Below, in pieces: positions 43,976 through 52,644 of a stretch of 64,000 nt of DNA. Numbering within the stretch: the stretch's first letter is position 1; every line of letters begins with the position of its first letter. Source of the DNA: Gillisia limnaea DSM 15749 (lineage in GTDB: Bacteria > Bacteroidota > Bacteroidia > Flavobacteriales > Flavobacteriaceae); NCBI RefSeq assembly GCF_000243235.1, contig NZ_JH594606.1, forward strand, positions 1,965,448 through 2,029,447, given 5' to 3'. The position numbers were made by a program, and so were the translations under genes. The notes below the pieces were generated by a model that did not search any database, was not told where the DNA came from, and saw only the letters and a program-made list of their open reading frames with translations.

Positions 43976-46900
43976 ATGAGCACAAAGTTCGCTGAATATA
44001 AAGGACTTGACCTTCCAAAAGTAGCTGAAGAAATTCTGGGCTATTGGAAGGAGAATGATATTTTTGAAAAAAGCGTAACTACCCGTGAAGGAAAGGAGCC
44101 GTTCATATTTTTTGAAGGCCCGCCTTCAGCAAACGGTTTGCCCGGAATTCACCACGTGATGGCCCGTGCCATTAAAGATATTTTTTGCAGATATAAAACC
44201 CAAAAAGGCTATCAGGTAAAACGAAAAGCCGGTTGGGATACCCACGGACTTCCAATAGAGCTTGGAGTAGAGAAGGAACTCGGAATTACAAAAGAAGATA
44301 TTGGAACCAAGATAAGCGTAGAAAAGTACAACGAAGCATGTAAGAATGCCGTAATGCGCTATACCGATGTCTGGAACGACCTTACCGAAAAAATGGGATA
44401 TTGGGTAGATATGGAAGACCCATATATCACGTATAAATCAAAATACATGGAAACGGTGTGGTGGCTGCTTTCTGAGATCTATAAAAAAGGCCTTATTTAC
44501 AAGGGATATACCGTTCAGCCGTATTCCCCAAAAGCCGGAACAGGATTGAGTTCTCACGAATTAAACCAACCGGGAACCTATCAGGATGTTACCGATACCA
44601 CAGTTACGGCCATGTTCAAAATAGGCCCCCTAACCCCCAAAGGGGGAACAGCCGCGCCAGGGAAGTTAGAGGGAACTGTTAGTTTAGAGGGGGCTTATTT
44701 CATCGCCTGGACCACTACTCCCTGGACACTTCCGGCAAATACAGCATTAACGGTAGGACCAAAAATTGAGTATGTAAGTGTAAAAACCTACAATCAATAT
44801 ACGTTTGAACCTATCACTATTGTGGTTGCAAAAGTTCTTGCTGAAAAACAATTCGATAAAAAGTTTGTAAAGATTGAAAATGAAGAGGCACTAGAAGTTT
44901 TTACCGAAGGTGATAAGATCCCGTATTTTATCGATAAAAGTTTTTCAGGAAAAGAGCTGGTGGGGTTGAAGTATGAACAATTAATGCCGTATGTGCAGCC
45001 GTATAATAATCCTGAGAACGCGTTTCGTGTAATTGCTGGAGATTTTGTAACCGTAGATGAAGGAACCGGTATTGTACACACGTCTCCAACCTTTGGGGCA
45101 GATGATGCCATGGTGGCAAAACAGGCAACTCCTGAAGTTCCGCCATTGCTGGTAAAAGATGAAAATGACAACCTGGTCCCAATTGTGGATTTGCAGGGGA
45201 AATTTATAAAAGAGATTGGTGAGTTTGGCGGGAAATATGTTAAGAATGAATATTATGAAGACGGGACAGCACCGGAAAGGTCTGTCGATGTTGAAATCGC
45301 CATCAAATTAAAAGAGGAGAACAGAGCGTTTAAAGTCGAAAAATATGTTCACAGCTATCCAAATTGCTGGAGAACCGATAAGCCTATATTATATTATCCG
45401 CTGGATTCCTGGTTTATCAAAGTAACCGAGTTTAAGGACCGGATGTTTGAATTAAACCAGGAGATCAACTGGAAACCAAAATCTACCGGGGAAGGACGTT
45501 TTGGGAACTGGCTTGCAAATGCCAATGACTGGAATCTCTCCAGAAGCAGGTATTGGGGAATTCCATTGCCTATTTGGAGAACTGAAGATGGCAAAGAAGA
45601 AATCATCATTGGTTCTATAGAAGAATTAAAAGCTGAAATCGTAAAAGCTATTAAGGCTGGAGTTCTTGAAAAGGATGTTTTTGAAGGTTTTGAAGTTGGA
45701 AATATGAGTGAAGAGAACTATAGTTTGGTAGATCTTCACAAAAATGTTGTAGACCAAATCACTCTGGTTGCTGCTTCAGGAAAACCTATGAAACGTGAAG
45801 CAGATCTTATAGATGTTTGGTTTGATTCCGGTTCCATGCCGTATGCCCAATGGCATTACCCATTTGAGAATAAGGATAAAGTCGAGAATGGAGAAAAGAC
45901 TGCCGATTTTATTGCTGAAGGGGTAGACCAGACAAGAGGCTGGTTCTATACACTTCACGCCATTGCTACCATGATCTTTGATGATGTAGCTTATAAAAAT
46001 GTTGTTTCCAACGGACTGGTACTGGATAAAAACGGTCAAAAAATGTCCAAACGTCTTGGCAACGCCGCCGATCCTTTTACAACTTTATCAACCTATGGTG
46101 CAGATGCCACAAGGTGGTATATGATCTCCAATGCAAATCCTTGGGATAATTTAAAATTTGACCTGGAAGGCATCGGGGAAGTGAGCCGGAAATTCTTCGG
46201 AACACTTTATAATACGTACTCCTTCTTTACCTTGTATGCAAATATCGATAAATTCGATTATTCTGAAGCTGAGATTCCCCTAGAGGAACGCCCGGAAATC
46301 GACCGGTGGATACTATCAGAATTGAATACATTGATAAAAAAGGTTGATAAATTTTATGCAGAATATGAGGCCACAAAGGCAACAAGGGCAATTTCAGAAT
46401 TTGTTCAGGAAAATTTAAGCAACTGGTATGTTCGCTTGAGCCGAAGAAGATTTTGGAAAGGGGAGTACGAGCAGGATAAAATTTCTGCCTATCAAACCCT
46501 GTACACCTGTATGCTAAGCGTTGCGAAGTTAAGCGCCCCGGTTGCTCCATTTTTTATGGAACAATTGTACAGGGATCTAAACGCAGTAACCGGGAAAGAA
46601 GCTTTTGAATCGGTTCATTTAGCCGATTTTCCAACCTTTAACAGTGCTTTTGTAGATAAGGACCTGGAACATAAAATGGAAAAGGCCCAAATCATTTCTT
46701 CCCTGGTGTTATCCCTTCGGAAAAAAGAGATGATCAAGGTGCGTCAGCCTTTGCAACGTATTATGATCCCTGTGCTGGATGAAAAGCAAAAAGCTGAGAT
46801 ACGGGCAGTGGAAGATTTGATAAAATCTGAGGTGAACGTAAAGGAAATTCAGCTTATAGATGATGCTTCGGGAATACTGGTAAAACAGGCAAAACCTAAT

Positions 46901-47401
46901 TTTAAGACATTGGGTCCAAGGTTTGGAAAAGAAATAAAATCTGTTGTGAATGTTATTAATCAACTAACTTCAGAAGATATCGCCAGGCTGGAGCGGGAAA
47001 GTGAATTAACTGTTGAAGTTAACGGAAAAATGACTAAATTGGTATCCGATAACGTAGTGATTACTTCCCAGGATATTGAAGGGTGGCTGGTTGCAAGCAA
47101 TAAGAATATTACCGTTGCTTTAGATGTTCATATTTCTGAAGCGCTAAAGAAGGAAGGAATAGCCAGGGAGTTAGTTAACAGAATTCAGAACCTTCGAAAA
47201 GATTCCGGATTGGAAGTGACAGATACTATAGATGTAACCCTACTGAAGGATAGCGTTGTCGAGGACGCTGTCTTAGAAAATATAAAGTATATAAAAAACG
47301 AAACACTCACTGCAAATCTCGAATTTGCAGACGTGGTTGCAAACGGAACCGATATAGAATTCGACGATGTGACTACCAAATTGTGTATTAAAAAACATTA
47401 G
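43976..47401 (+). CDS. ileS: isoleucyl-tRNA synthetase, eukaryote-like type
   Basis: A 1141-residue class I synthetase. The HIGH-equivalent is GIHH (57-60, within PPSANGLPGIHH), followed by GWDTHGLPIE. The editing-domain threonine-rich segment AWTTTPWTLPANTAL is at about 244-258, DVWFDSGSMPYAQWHYP precedes the core, and the KMSKS loop reads KMSKRLGN (about 688-695). The long C-terminal region without the bacterial zinc-finger end and the GLP/HH motif place it in the eukaryote-like IleS group, in which natural mupirocin resistance is common. Just before the editing motif lies a proline/glycine-rich insert (about 217-240) encoded by a palindromic repeat. The stop is 4 bases before the DksA-like gene. 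Confidence 0.96.
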   Translation: MSTKFAEYKGLDLPKVAEEILGYWKENDIFEKSVTTREGKEPFIFFEGPPSANGLPGIHHVMARAIKDIFCRYKTQKGYQVKRKAGWDTHGLPIELGVEKELGITKEDIGTKISVEKYNEACKNAVMRYTDVWNDLTEKMGYWVDMEDPYITYKSKYMETVWWLLSEIYKKGLIYKGYTVQPYSPKAGTGLSSHELNQPGTYQDVTDTTVTAMFKIGPLTPKGGTAAPGKLEGTVSLEGAYFIAWTTTPWTLPANTALTVGPKIEYVSVKTYNQYTFEPITIVVAKVLAEKQFDKKFVKIENEEALEVFTEGDKIPYFIDKSFSGKELVGLKYEQLMPYVQPYNNPENAFRVIAGDFVTVDEGTGIVHTSPTFGADDAMVAKQATPEVPPLLVKDENDNLVPIVDLQGKFIKEIGEFGGKYVKNEYYEDGTAPERSVDVEIAIKLKEENRAFKVEKYVHSYPNCWRTDKPILYYPLDSWFIKVTEFKDRMFELNQEINWKPKSTGEGRFGNWLANANDWNLSRSRYWGIPLPIWRTEDGKEEIIIGSIEELKAEIVKAIKAGVLEKDVFEGFEVGNMSEENYSLVDLHKNVVDQITLVAASGKPMKREADLIDVWFDSGSMPYAQWHYPFENKDKVENGEKTADFIAEGVDQTRGWFYTLHAIATMIFDDVAYKNVVSNGLVLDKNGQKMSKRLGNAADPFTTLSTYGADATRWYMISNANPWDNLKFDLEGIGEVSRKFFGTLYNTYSFFTLYANIDKFDYSEAEIPLEERPEIDRWILSELNTLIKKVDKFYAEYEATKATRAISEFVQENLSNWYVRLSRRRFWKGEYEQDKISAYQTLYTCMLSVAKLSAPVAPFFMEQLYRDLNAVTGKEAFESVHLADFPTFNSAFVDKDLEHKMEKAQIISSLVLSLRKKEMIKVRQPLQRIMIPVLDEKQKAEIRAVEDLIKSEVNVKEIQLIDDASGILVKQAKPNFKTLGPRFGKEIKSVVNVINQLTSEDIARLERESELTVEVNGKMTKLVSDNVVITSQDIEGWLVASNKNITVALDVHISEALKKEGIARELVNRIQNLRKDSGLEVTDTIDVTLLKDSVVEDAVLENIKYIKNETLTANLEFADVVANGTDIEFDDVTTKLCIKKH
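44625..44694. repeat. palindromic repeat element inside ileS
   Basis: The element begins GCCCCCTAA and ends TTAGAGGGGGC, near-complementary ends, and has an internal perfect hairpin CCCCC-AAA-GGGGG (44634-44646 region). It is read in frame and gives a Pro/Gly/Thr-rich insert (PLTPKGGTAAPGKLEG). Base composition differs sharply from the surrounding gene. Confidence 0.7.
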
Positions 47402-47405
47402 ACCC

Positions 47406-47789
47406 ATGTCAACAGAAATCAAAGAACGTTACAACGATGCCGAATTAGCAGAATTTAAGGAATTGATCAAAGGGAAAATTCAAAAAGCCCAGGAACAATT
47501 GGCCCTTTACAAAAGTGCTTATGTAAACGACGGCAATAATGGCACAGATGATACTTCCCCCACTTTTAAAGCATTTGAGGAAGGAAGTGAAACCATGAGT
47601 AAGGAAGCAAATTCTCAATTGGCCATTCGCCAGGAGAAGTTTATAAGAGACCTTAAAAATGCACTGGTTCGTATCGAGAGCAAGACTTTTGGGATTTGCA
47701 GAGTTACCGGTAAATTAATTGCAAAAGAGCGTTTAAAGTTGGTGCCACATGCAACCTTGAGTATAGAAGCCAAAAATTTGCAGCGCTAA
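47406..47789 (+). CDS. DksA/TraR-family protein lacking zinc ligands
   Basis: A 127-residue protein with an N-terminal coiled coil (about 10-95) and a C-terminal DksA-type domain FGICRVTGKLIAKERLKLVPHATLSIEAK. Compared with the four-cysteine zinc finger of DksA, only the first cysteine remains; the second, third and fourth positions are Thr, Ser and Ala. The fold may persist without zinc, as in some DksA paralogues. DksA binds the RNA polymerase secondary channel and modulates transcription with ppGpp. It is co-transcribed with ileS (4-base gap) and ends in a strong terminator. Confidence 0.88.
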   Translation: MSTEIKERYNDAELAEFKELIKGKIQKAQEQLALYKSAYVNDGNNGTDDTSPTFKAFEEGSETMSKEANSQLAIRQEKFIRDLKNALVRIESKTFGICRVTGKLIAKERLKLVPHATLSIEAKNLQR

Positions 47790-47820
47790 GCGTTAGTATA
47801 TAGTATTATTAATTATAAGT

Positions 47821-47860
47821 ACGCTCCAATTTGATCTCATTCATCTTGGAGCGTTTTTTT
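47821..47860 (+). terminator. terminator after ileS-dksA-like unit
   Basis: A perfect 9-bp stem ACGCTCCAA/TTGGAGCGT (47821-47829 with 47846-47854) is followed by seven T. It overlaps the longer reading frame of the next gene, which fixes that gene's start downstream. Confidence 0.88.
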
Positions 47861-47875
47861 ATATCCGTTAATTGG

Positions 47876-48496
47876 ATGAAGTTTTATGTTTCATTTTTGA
47901 TATTTATCAGTGTCGTTTTAAGCGGTTTTTCCCAAAAGGATATTTCGGGAACGTATGATGCTCAAAATATTGAAAAGCTCTATATTTTTACGGATGAGGT
48001 ATTCAAAATCAATTTAAAAACTTCAAAGACAGATAAAATCATTCTCACTTCTCATTCTGAAGGTGAATATTTCAATGATATATTCCTAAATATGGAACTG
48101 TTGCAGGACAGGATGATTCTAACTACTCAATTCCGGGAAATCCTTCAAAGCGGATATGATAAACTAAGTGCTCACAAGGTTTTTTCCCTGGAAATCACCC
48201 TGGAAATACCTGAATATCTTGAAGTGTTTATAAAATCCAATATAGCCTCTGTATCCGGCATCGGAACCTATGAAAATTTAGAAATTGAGTTGAAATCAGG
48301 ATCCTGTGAACTGAAAAATTTTCAGGGAAATGCACTTGTCAATATATACAAAGGTTCCATTGATGTGCAAACTCAAAATGCAGAGATCACTGCAATCTCA
48401 AGAAATGGGAAGGTAGTAGTTCCCCCGGCAATGACCGGAAAAAACAAAATTGAGCTCACAACTATTAATGGAAATATCAGGGTGCGTGAATACTAA
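47876..48496 (+). CDS. exported DUF4097-like beta-repeat protein
   Basis: The protein has 206 residues from the ATG at 47876; an in-frame ATG at 47831 lies inside the preceding terminator and is rejected. It has a signal peptide (cleavage near SGFSQ, about 19), followed by a right-handed repeat-like region in which short strands alternate: VFKINLKTSKTDKIILTSHS, LEVFIKSNIASVSGIGTYENLEIELKSGSCELKNF (SNIASVSGIGTYENLEIEL) and LTTINGNIRVREY. This resembles the putative auto-adhesin/DUF4097 family, found in many Bacteroidota, of unknown function. It lies 10 bases upstream of the lspA promoter box. Confidence 0.72.
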   Translation: MKFYVSFLIFISVVLSGFSQKDISGTYDAQNIEKLYIFTDEVFKINLKTSKTDKIILTSHSEGEYFNDIFLNMELLQDRMILTTQFREILQSGYDKLSAHKVFSLEITLEIPEYLEVFIKSNIASVSGIGTYENLEIELKSGSCELKNFQGNALVNIYKGSIDVQTQNAEITAISRNGKVVVPPAMTGKNKIELTTINGNIRVREY

Positions 48497-48506
48497 ATAA
48501 ATTTAG

Positions 48507-48514
48507 TATTTTTG
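48507..48514 (+). promoter_or_regulatory. -7 promoter box (TATTTTTG) for lspA
   Basis: An exact TAnnTTTG match, 24 bases upstream of the ATG at 48539. It overlaps the TTG that would start a longer frame. Confidence 0.55.
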
Positions 48515-48538
48515 TGCCGTTTAAACACACACCTTTCA

Positions 48539-49156
48539 ATGTCCTTAAAAAAAGCGAGCATCATTATCATTCTGATCTTACTGATAGATCAAATTTCAAA
48601 ATTTTACATCAAGACCAATTTCATGCTTGGAGAAGAAGTTAGAGTGTCTAATTGGTTTCGGATACTGTTTGTTGAAAACGAAGGAATGGCCTGGGGGGCA
48701 AAAATCCCTGGAGAATATGGAAAATTACTGCTTACTTTGTTCCGTTTAGGAGCTATTGTAGGAATAGGATATTGGTTGTGGGATTCGGTTAGAAACAATG
48801 GTTCCAGAATACTGATTACAGCCATTGCATTCATTTTTGCGGGTGCATTTGGGAATATAATAGATTCTGTGTTCTACGGAATTATATTCGATGACAGTTA
48901 TGGTCACGTAGCCTCTTTTATGCCTGAGGGTGGTGGTTACGGCACTTTGTTTCACGGGAAAGTGGTAGATATGCTTTATTTCCCTTTATACGATGGAATT
49001 TTACCGGAATGGATCCCTTTTTGGGGCGGTGAAAATTTCCGATTTTTTGAGCCGGTTTTTAATGTTGCAGATACAGCAATAAGTACAGGTGTTGTGCTTC
49101 TTTTATTATTTAATAAAAGAGCTTTCCCAAATAAGGATGAAGAAAAAAATGAGTAA
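48539..49156 (+). CDS. lspA: lipoprotein signal peptidase
   Basis: The protein has 205 residues from the ATG at 48539; a TTG nine codons upstream overlaps the promoter box. Four membrane segments are visible (about 7-25, 58-80, 88-110 and 160-185). The catalytic aspartates are in the GNIIDS loop (about 111-116) and in FNVADTAIS (about 174-182). LspA cleaves prolipoprotein signal peptides in the inner membrane; several lipoproteins occur in this window. It is somewhat longer than E. coli LspA because of a loop around YGHVASFMPEGGGYG, usual for Bacteroidota. It converges with the response regulator gene, with a 5-base gap. Confidence 0.94.
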   Translation: MSLKKASIIIILILLIDQISKFYIKTNFMLGEEVRVSNWFRILFVENEGMAWGAKIPGEYGKLLLTLFRLGAIVGIGYWLWDSVRNNGSRILITAIAFIFAGAFGNIIDSVFYGIIFDDSYGHVASFMPEGGGYGTLFHGKVVDMLYFPLYDGILPEWIPFWGGENFRFFEPVFNVADTAISTGVVLLLLFNKRAFPNKDEEKNE

Positions 49157-49161
49157 GAGGA

Positions 49162-49575
49162 TCAGGCCACGTCTCTGTCAAAGATCTGTTCAAACTTTTT
49201 CAGTTCAATAGGTTTTATCAAATAATCGGTTACAAGATTAAAGGATTTCGCCCTTTCAAGATCTCTTGGATCTATGGAAGAAGAAACCACATAAAGGATG
49301 ATCTTCTTATCGAAGTTGTTCTTAATTTTGATGAATTCCCCCAAAAACTCCCATCCATCCATTACAGGCATATTAAGGTCCAGGAAGATGATATCCGGCA
49401 GTTTGTCTGCGGTCATATTGGTTAGGATCACTTTAAAGTAATCTAAAGCCTCAAGACCGTTTTTAAAGATCAGTAAATTTTCAGAAAGATGTTTAATCTC
49501 AATGATTTTGCGCACTAAGTTCACGTATATTTTATCATCATCGATAATACACGCCAATTCTATTTTTTGCCCCAT
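49162..49575 (-). CDS. single-domain response regulator
   Basis: A 137-residue CheY-like receiver with no output domain. The acidic pocket IIDDD is at residues 10-14, the phospho-acceptor is Asp66 in FLDLNMPVMDGWEF (65-78), followed by the conserved VVSSS switch residues and LIKPIEL with the conserved lysine. It starts 6 bases after the histidine kinase stop, so the two genes form a kinase-regulator pair in which the regulator probably relays to another protein. Confidence 0.93.
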   Translation of the reverse strand: MGQKIELACIIDDDKIYVNLVRKIIEIKHLSENLLIFKNGLEALDYFKVILTNMTADKLPDIIFLDLNMPVMDGWEFLGEFIKIKNNFDKKIILYVVSSSIDPRDLERAKSFNLVTDYLIKPIELKKFEQIFDRDVA

Positions 49576-49581
49576 TTTAAT

Positions 49582-51036
49582 CTAAAATTTAATTTTAAAA
49601 GTAGTCCCAATATTTACGGTGCTTGTAACCGAAATTGAACCTCCCAGGGTTTCTACCTGGTTTTTAGTGATAAACAAGCCAATTCCTTTTGCATCGGAAT
49701 TTCGATGAAACGTTTTATACATCCCGAACATTTTTTCCCCAAATTGATCGAGATCTATTCCCATTCCATTATCGCTTATTTCCATAAACGATTTTTCATT
49801 AGACAGATAGGTTTGAATGAAAATCACGGGTTTTCTACCAGGCTGTTTATACTTTATTGCATTCGTTATTAAATTTAGTAAAATACTTTCAAGATATTCA
49901 GGAATATATTGAATTTCTTTCAGGGCCTTAAAATCGGAAATAATCGTGGCGCTCTCCCTTTTTATAAGTGAAGAGACAGAAGCCATAACCACATCCAGCG
50001 CATTGCTGAAATCCGTTGTTTTTCGCTCTTTTGTCAATACATCCTGATGTGTCACTATTTCATTTAGTTTAGAGATCGCGACGTCCAGGTTTTCAGAAAT
50101 ATCAGAGATATTATCCAGCAACTCCATTTTATCTTTTAAAGGCTGAGTTTCAGAAAGCAACTGAACTACCAAACTAAGGTTGCTGCTGTGAGACCTTAAG
50201 TTATGCGAAACGATGTGTGCAAAATTGAACAACCTTGAATTTTGTGCAGCAATGATATCCAGGGAGTTTTGCAAATTAAGTTCATTGTTTTTATTTTCAT
50301 CTATATTTTGAAAAACTCCACGAATTCCTATGATTTCCTGTTCCTCATTATAAACAGGCTTTCCTGTGGCCCTTACCCAAAATTCTCTTCCATAGAGGGT
50401 GCACATTTTTATTTCAGTTTTAAAGGGAATTCCGTATTTCTCACATTTGTTAAAAATAGAAAGTGCCTTTTCCTGATGATCGGTAGAGTAAAAACGCATA
50501 CGTTCATCATAATCTACCTGATAATCACCAGGGCAATCCAGGATCTTTTTTGTGACATCATCCCAGTAAATTGCCTTGTGGAGGGTGTCTATGTACCATC
50601 CCCCGGTAGAGGTCATCTCTGCGGTTTCCCGGTAATAAAAAAAATTCTCCTCAATGGTGTATTGATCTCGTTTGCTCTGATGGATATTTACGAAAAGTAA
50701 AACCGCAGTGTCTTTATTGCTGTTTTCCTTACTTTTTAAATTTCGGCATTCAAACCAGCGGTATTTATCATTTTGGAGCTTTAATTTTATTTCCTGGCTA
50801 ATTTCCGGAGAGCCGGAAGTAAGACGCTCAAAGGCTTCCCTAAAGTCATATTTATAGTCTTTATGGAGAATATTATTCAAAAAATAGTTGAAAATTGAAT
50901 CTTGAGTGGAAGGTTTTCCTACAAGCGCTTCAAAATGCTCTGACCACGTAATTTCATTTGTAAGTATATTGATTTTCCAGTAGGCAATATCAAAATCTTC
51001 CAGAATACTGTTTAACTGAAGGTCGTTGAGCATCAA
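49582..51036 (-). CDS. PAS-domain histidine kinase
   Basis: A 484-residue cytoplasmic kinase with no membrane segments. It has two PAS domains (about 10-115 with FDIAYWKINILTNEITWS; about 135-245 with GGWYIDTLHKAIYWD), then a dimerisation region with the phospho-acceptor His278 in FAHIVSHNLRSH. The ATPase domain (about 370-484) has N-box NLITNAIKYK, ISDNGMGID and KGIGLFITKNQVETLGG. The RSHSSNL form of the H-box is common in Bacteroidota PAS kinases that sense soluble or redox cues. It has a -7 box at 51083-51090 and is followed by its response regulator. Confidence 0.93.
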   Translation of the reverse strand: MMLNDLQLNSILEDFDIAYWKINILTNEITWSEHFEALVGKPSTQDSIFNYFLNNILHKDYKYDFREAFERLTSGSPEISQEIKLKLQNDKYRWFECRNLKSKENSNKDTAVLLFVNIHQSKRDQYTIEENFFYYRETAEMTSTGGWYIDTLHKAIYWDDVTKKILDCPGDYQVDYDERMRFYSTDHQEKALSIFNKCEKYGIPFKTEIKMCTLYGREFWVRATGKPVYNEEQEIIGIRGVFQNIDENKNNELNLQNSLDIIAAQNSRLFNFAHIVSHNLRSHSSNLSLVVQLLSETQPLKDKMELLDNISDISENLDVAISKLNEIVTHQDVLTKERKTTDFSNALDVVMASVSSLIKRESATIISDFKALKEIQYIPEYLESILLNLITNAIKYKQPGRKPVIFIQTYLSNEKSFMEISDNGMGIDLDQFGEKMFGMYKTFHRNSDAKGIGLFITKNQVETLGGSISVTSTVNIGTTFKIKF

Positions 51037-51082
51037 TTATATATATAGAAAGTTTAAATGTAGGACAATGTTAAAAATAATG

Positions 51083-51090
51083 CAAATATA
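51083..51090 (-). promoter_or_regulatory. -7 promoter box (TATATTTG) for the kinase-regulator pair
   Basis: An exact TAnnTTTG match on the minus strand, about 46 bases upstream of the kinase ATG, between it and the 5-FCL stop. It makes the pair independent of the rim cluster. Confidence 0.55.
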
Positions 51091-51095
51091 CTTAC

Positions 51096-51662
51096 TTATT
51101 TTTTGAACTCATAGATATGATTTGGGCTTACGCAGTAGTCTAAGGCTACGTCACTGCTCAAAATCCCGGGAATCTCGTCTTCCGCTTCAAAAAGTGAAAG
51201 TCCTATTTTAATCACATCTTTTCTGCAATTGGCAAGGAATATGTCATAAAACCCTTTTCCATAACCTACCCGGTGGCCGGATTTGTCAAAGGCAAGTAAG
51301 GGTACAAATACCACATCTATTTTAGAAGCAGGAACTTCAATACCGTCTACAGGTTCTGGAATGTCCCATTTGTTTTTCTTGATAAGGGTAGTATCTGTGA
51401 GAAGAAAATTCTGCATTCTTCTCGTTTTAAAATCGCTTTTGGAAAGAACGATATTTTTATCTTTTCCCTGTAAAATATGAAGTATGGGATCTGTGTGGAT
51501 CTCTTTTTTTTCTGAAATAGTTAAAAACAGATGGTAGAATTCATACTCCCAAATTGGAAGTTTAAGAAGGTTGTTGGCTATTTCCAGACTTTGAGTTTCA
51601 ATATCTTCATAAGTCAGCGCCTCCCGTAAAGTCTTATATTTACTTCTCAACGAGCTCTTCAT
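51096..51662 (-). CDS. 5-formyltetrahydrofolate cyclo-ligase
   Basis: A 188-residue protein with the family signature near the C-terminus, GHRVGYGKGFYDIFL (about 128-142, the nucleotide-binding loop GxGxGxYD), preceded by VVFVPLLAFDKSG. An N-terminal RSKYKTLREAL helix carries the usual basic residues. It converts 5-formyl-THF to 5,10-methenyl-THF using ATP. Its start lies within the last 23 bases of the AstE-like gene, so translation is coupled. Confidence 0.93.
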   Translation of the reverse strand: MKSSLRSKYKTLREALTYEDIETQSLEIANNLLKLPIWEYEFYHLFLTISEKKEIHTDPILHILQGKDKNIVLSKSDFKTRRMQNFLLTDTTLIKKNKWDIPEPVDGIEVPASKIDVVFVPLLAFDKSGHRVGYGKGFYDIFLANCRKDVIKIGLSLFEAEDEIPGILSSDVALDYCVSPNHIYEFKK

Positions 51663-52641
51663 CCTGAATTTTTGGTGGTAGTGTTATATGAAAAATGGCA
51701 TCTCCCTGGTACACAATAGGAGATTCATTTACATTTATTACATGGCCGGTGTGCGGGGCGAGAATTTTATGCCTGAATTTCCCGTAAGGATCGGTAATCG
51801 TTCCAAGATATTCTCCTTTTTCAATGTGTTTTCCACATTCGATCTTTATATGGAGGAGTCCACTATATTTCGCACGCATCCAGGTACTATTTTCAACTAT
51901 AATACTTGGGATAAAGGCTTCAGGACAAACAAACCTGGGTTTTAGCATCCCAAGGTGGCTTAAGATACGCATCGTGCCGTCTACCCCGTGTTTTGCGATT
52001 TCTTTATTGCTGTCCATGGATTTTCCGCCTTCAAACAGTAGCACCTTTTTTCCTGCCTTATAACAGGTTTCACGATAGGATTTCGCAATGGTTTTAGAAT
52101 ACATGGTGAAAGGGGCATTAAAAATCCGCGCATATTTCATACTGGTTTCATCACCTTTATAAACACGCACCTGTGCTGCGTTAAACCTGCTGGAGCCACC
52201 GGTATGGAAGTCCAGACAGAAATCTGCAACGGGAAGAATTTTTTTCGCAAACTGAAATGCAAATCTGCTGGCCAGCGATCCATTTTTAGTTCCCGGAAAT
52301 ACCCGGTTCAGGTCCCGGCCATCGGGAAATTCCCTTGCCAGGTTTAAAAACCCAAAAACGTTTACCACCGGAATACAAATGATCGTTCCTTTTACCGGTT
52401 TATTTATATTTTTTGAAATGATTTGGCGAACAATTTCAACGCCGTTTATCTCGTCGCCATGAATTCCTGCGGTAATTAGAATTACAGGACCCGGTTTTTT
52501 AGAACGTTCAATAATAACAGGAACTTCAACCGATGTAGTGGTATATAATTTTGCCATGTTCAAATTGATCACAGCTCCCTTTCCGGGGTGTATTTTTTTA
52601 CCTAAAATTTCGAGTACATCGTCCTTGTCAATATGAGCCAT
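51640..52641 (-). CDS. succinylglutamate desuccinylase/aspartoacylase-family hydrolase
   Basis: A 333-residue M14-type zinc carboxypeptidase fold. Zinc ligands are visible in AGIHGDEINGVE (His and Glu, about 73-84) and in FHTGG (His, about 160-164). DGRDLNRVFPG is the conserved substrate-binding arginine loop. The C-terminal beta domain contains EKGEYLGTITDPYG and GDAIFHI. Family members remove acyl groups from amino acids. It stands 3 bases downstream of rimK and overlaps the 5-FCL gene; the pairing with rimK suggests it acts on a glutamate-containing or other amino-acid conjugate, which is inference. Confidence 0.9.
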   Translation of the reverse strand: MAHIDKDDVLEILGKKIHPGKGAVINLNMAKLYTTTSVEVPVIIERSKKPGPVILITAGIHGDEINGVEIVRQIISKNINKPVKGTIICIPVVNVFGFLNLAREFPDGRDLNRVFPGTKNGSLASRFAFQFAKKILPVADFCLDFHTGGSSRFNAAQVRVYKGDETSMKYARIFNAPFTMYSKTIAKSYRETCYKAGKKVLLFEGGKSMDSNKEIAKHGVDGTMRILSHLGMLKPRFVCPEAFIPSIIVENSTWMRAKYSGLLHIKIECGKHIEKGEYLGTITDPYGKFRHKILAPHTGHVINVNESPIVYQGDAIFHITLPPKIQDEELVEK

Positions 52642-52644
52642 AAA

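Noticed and set aside
43976-47401. Sequencing or assembly error as the cause of the ileS insert
   Set aside because: The reading frame is intact over 1141 codons and the insert has organised palindromes, so a real element is more likely.
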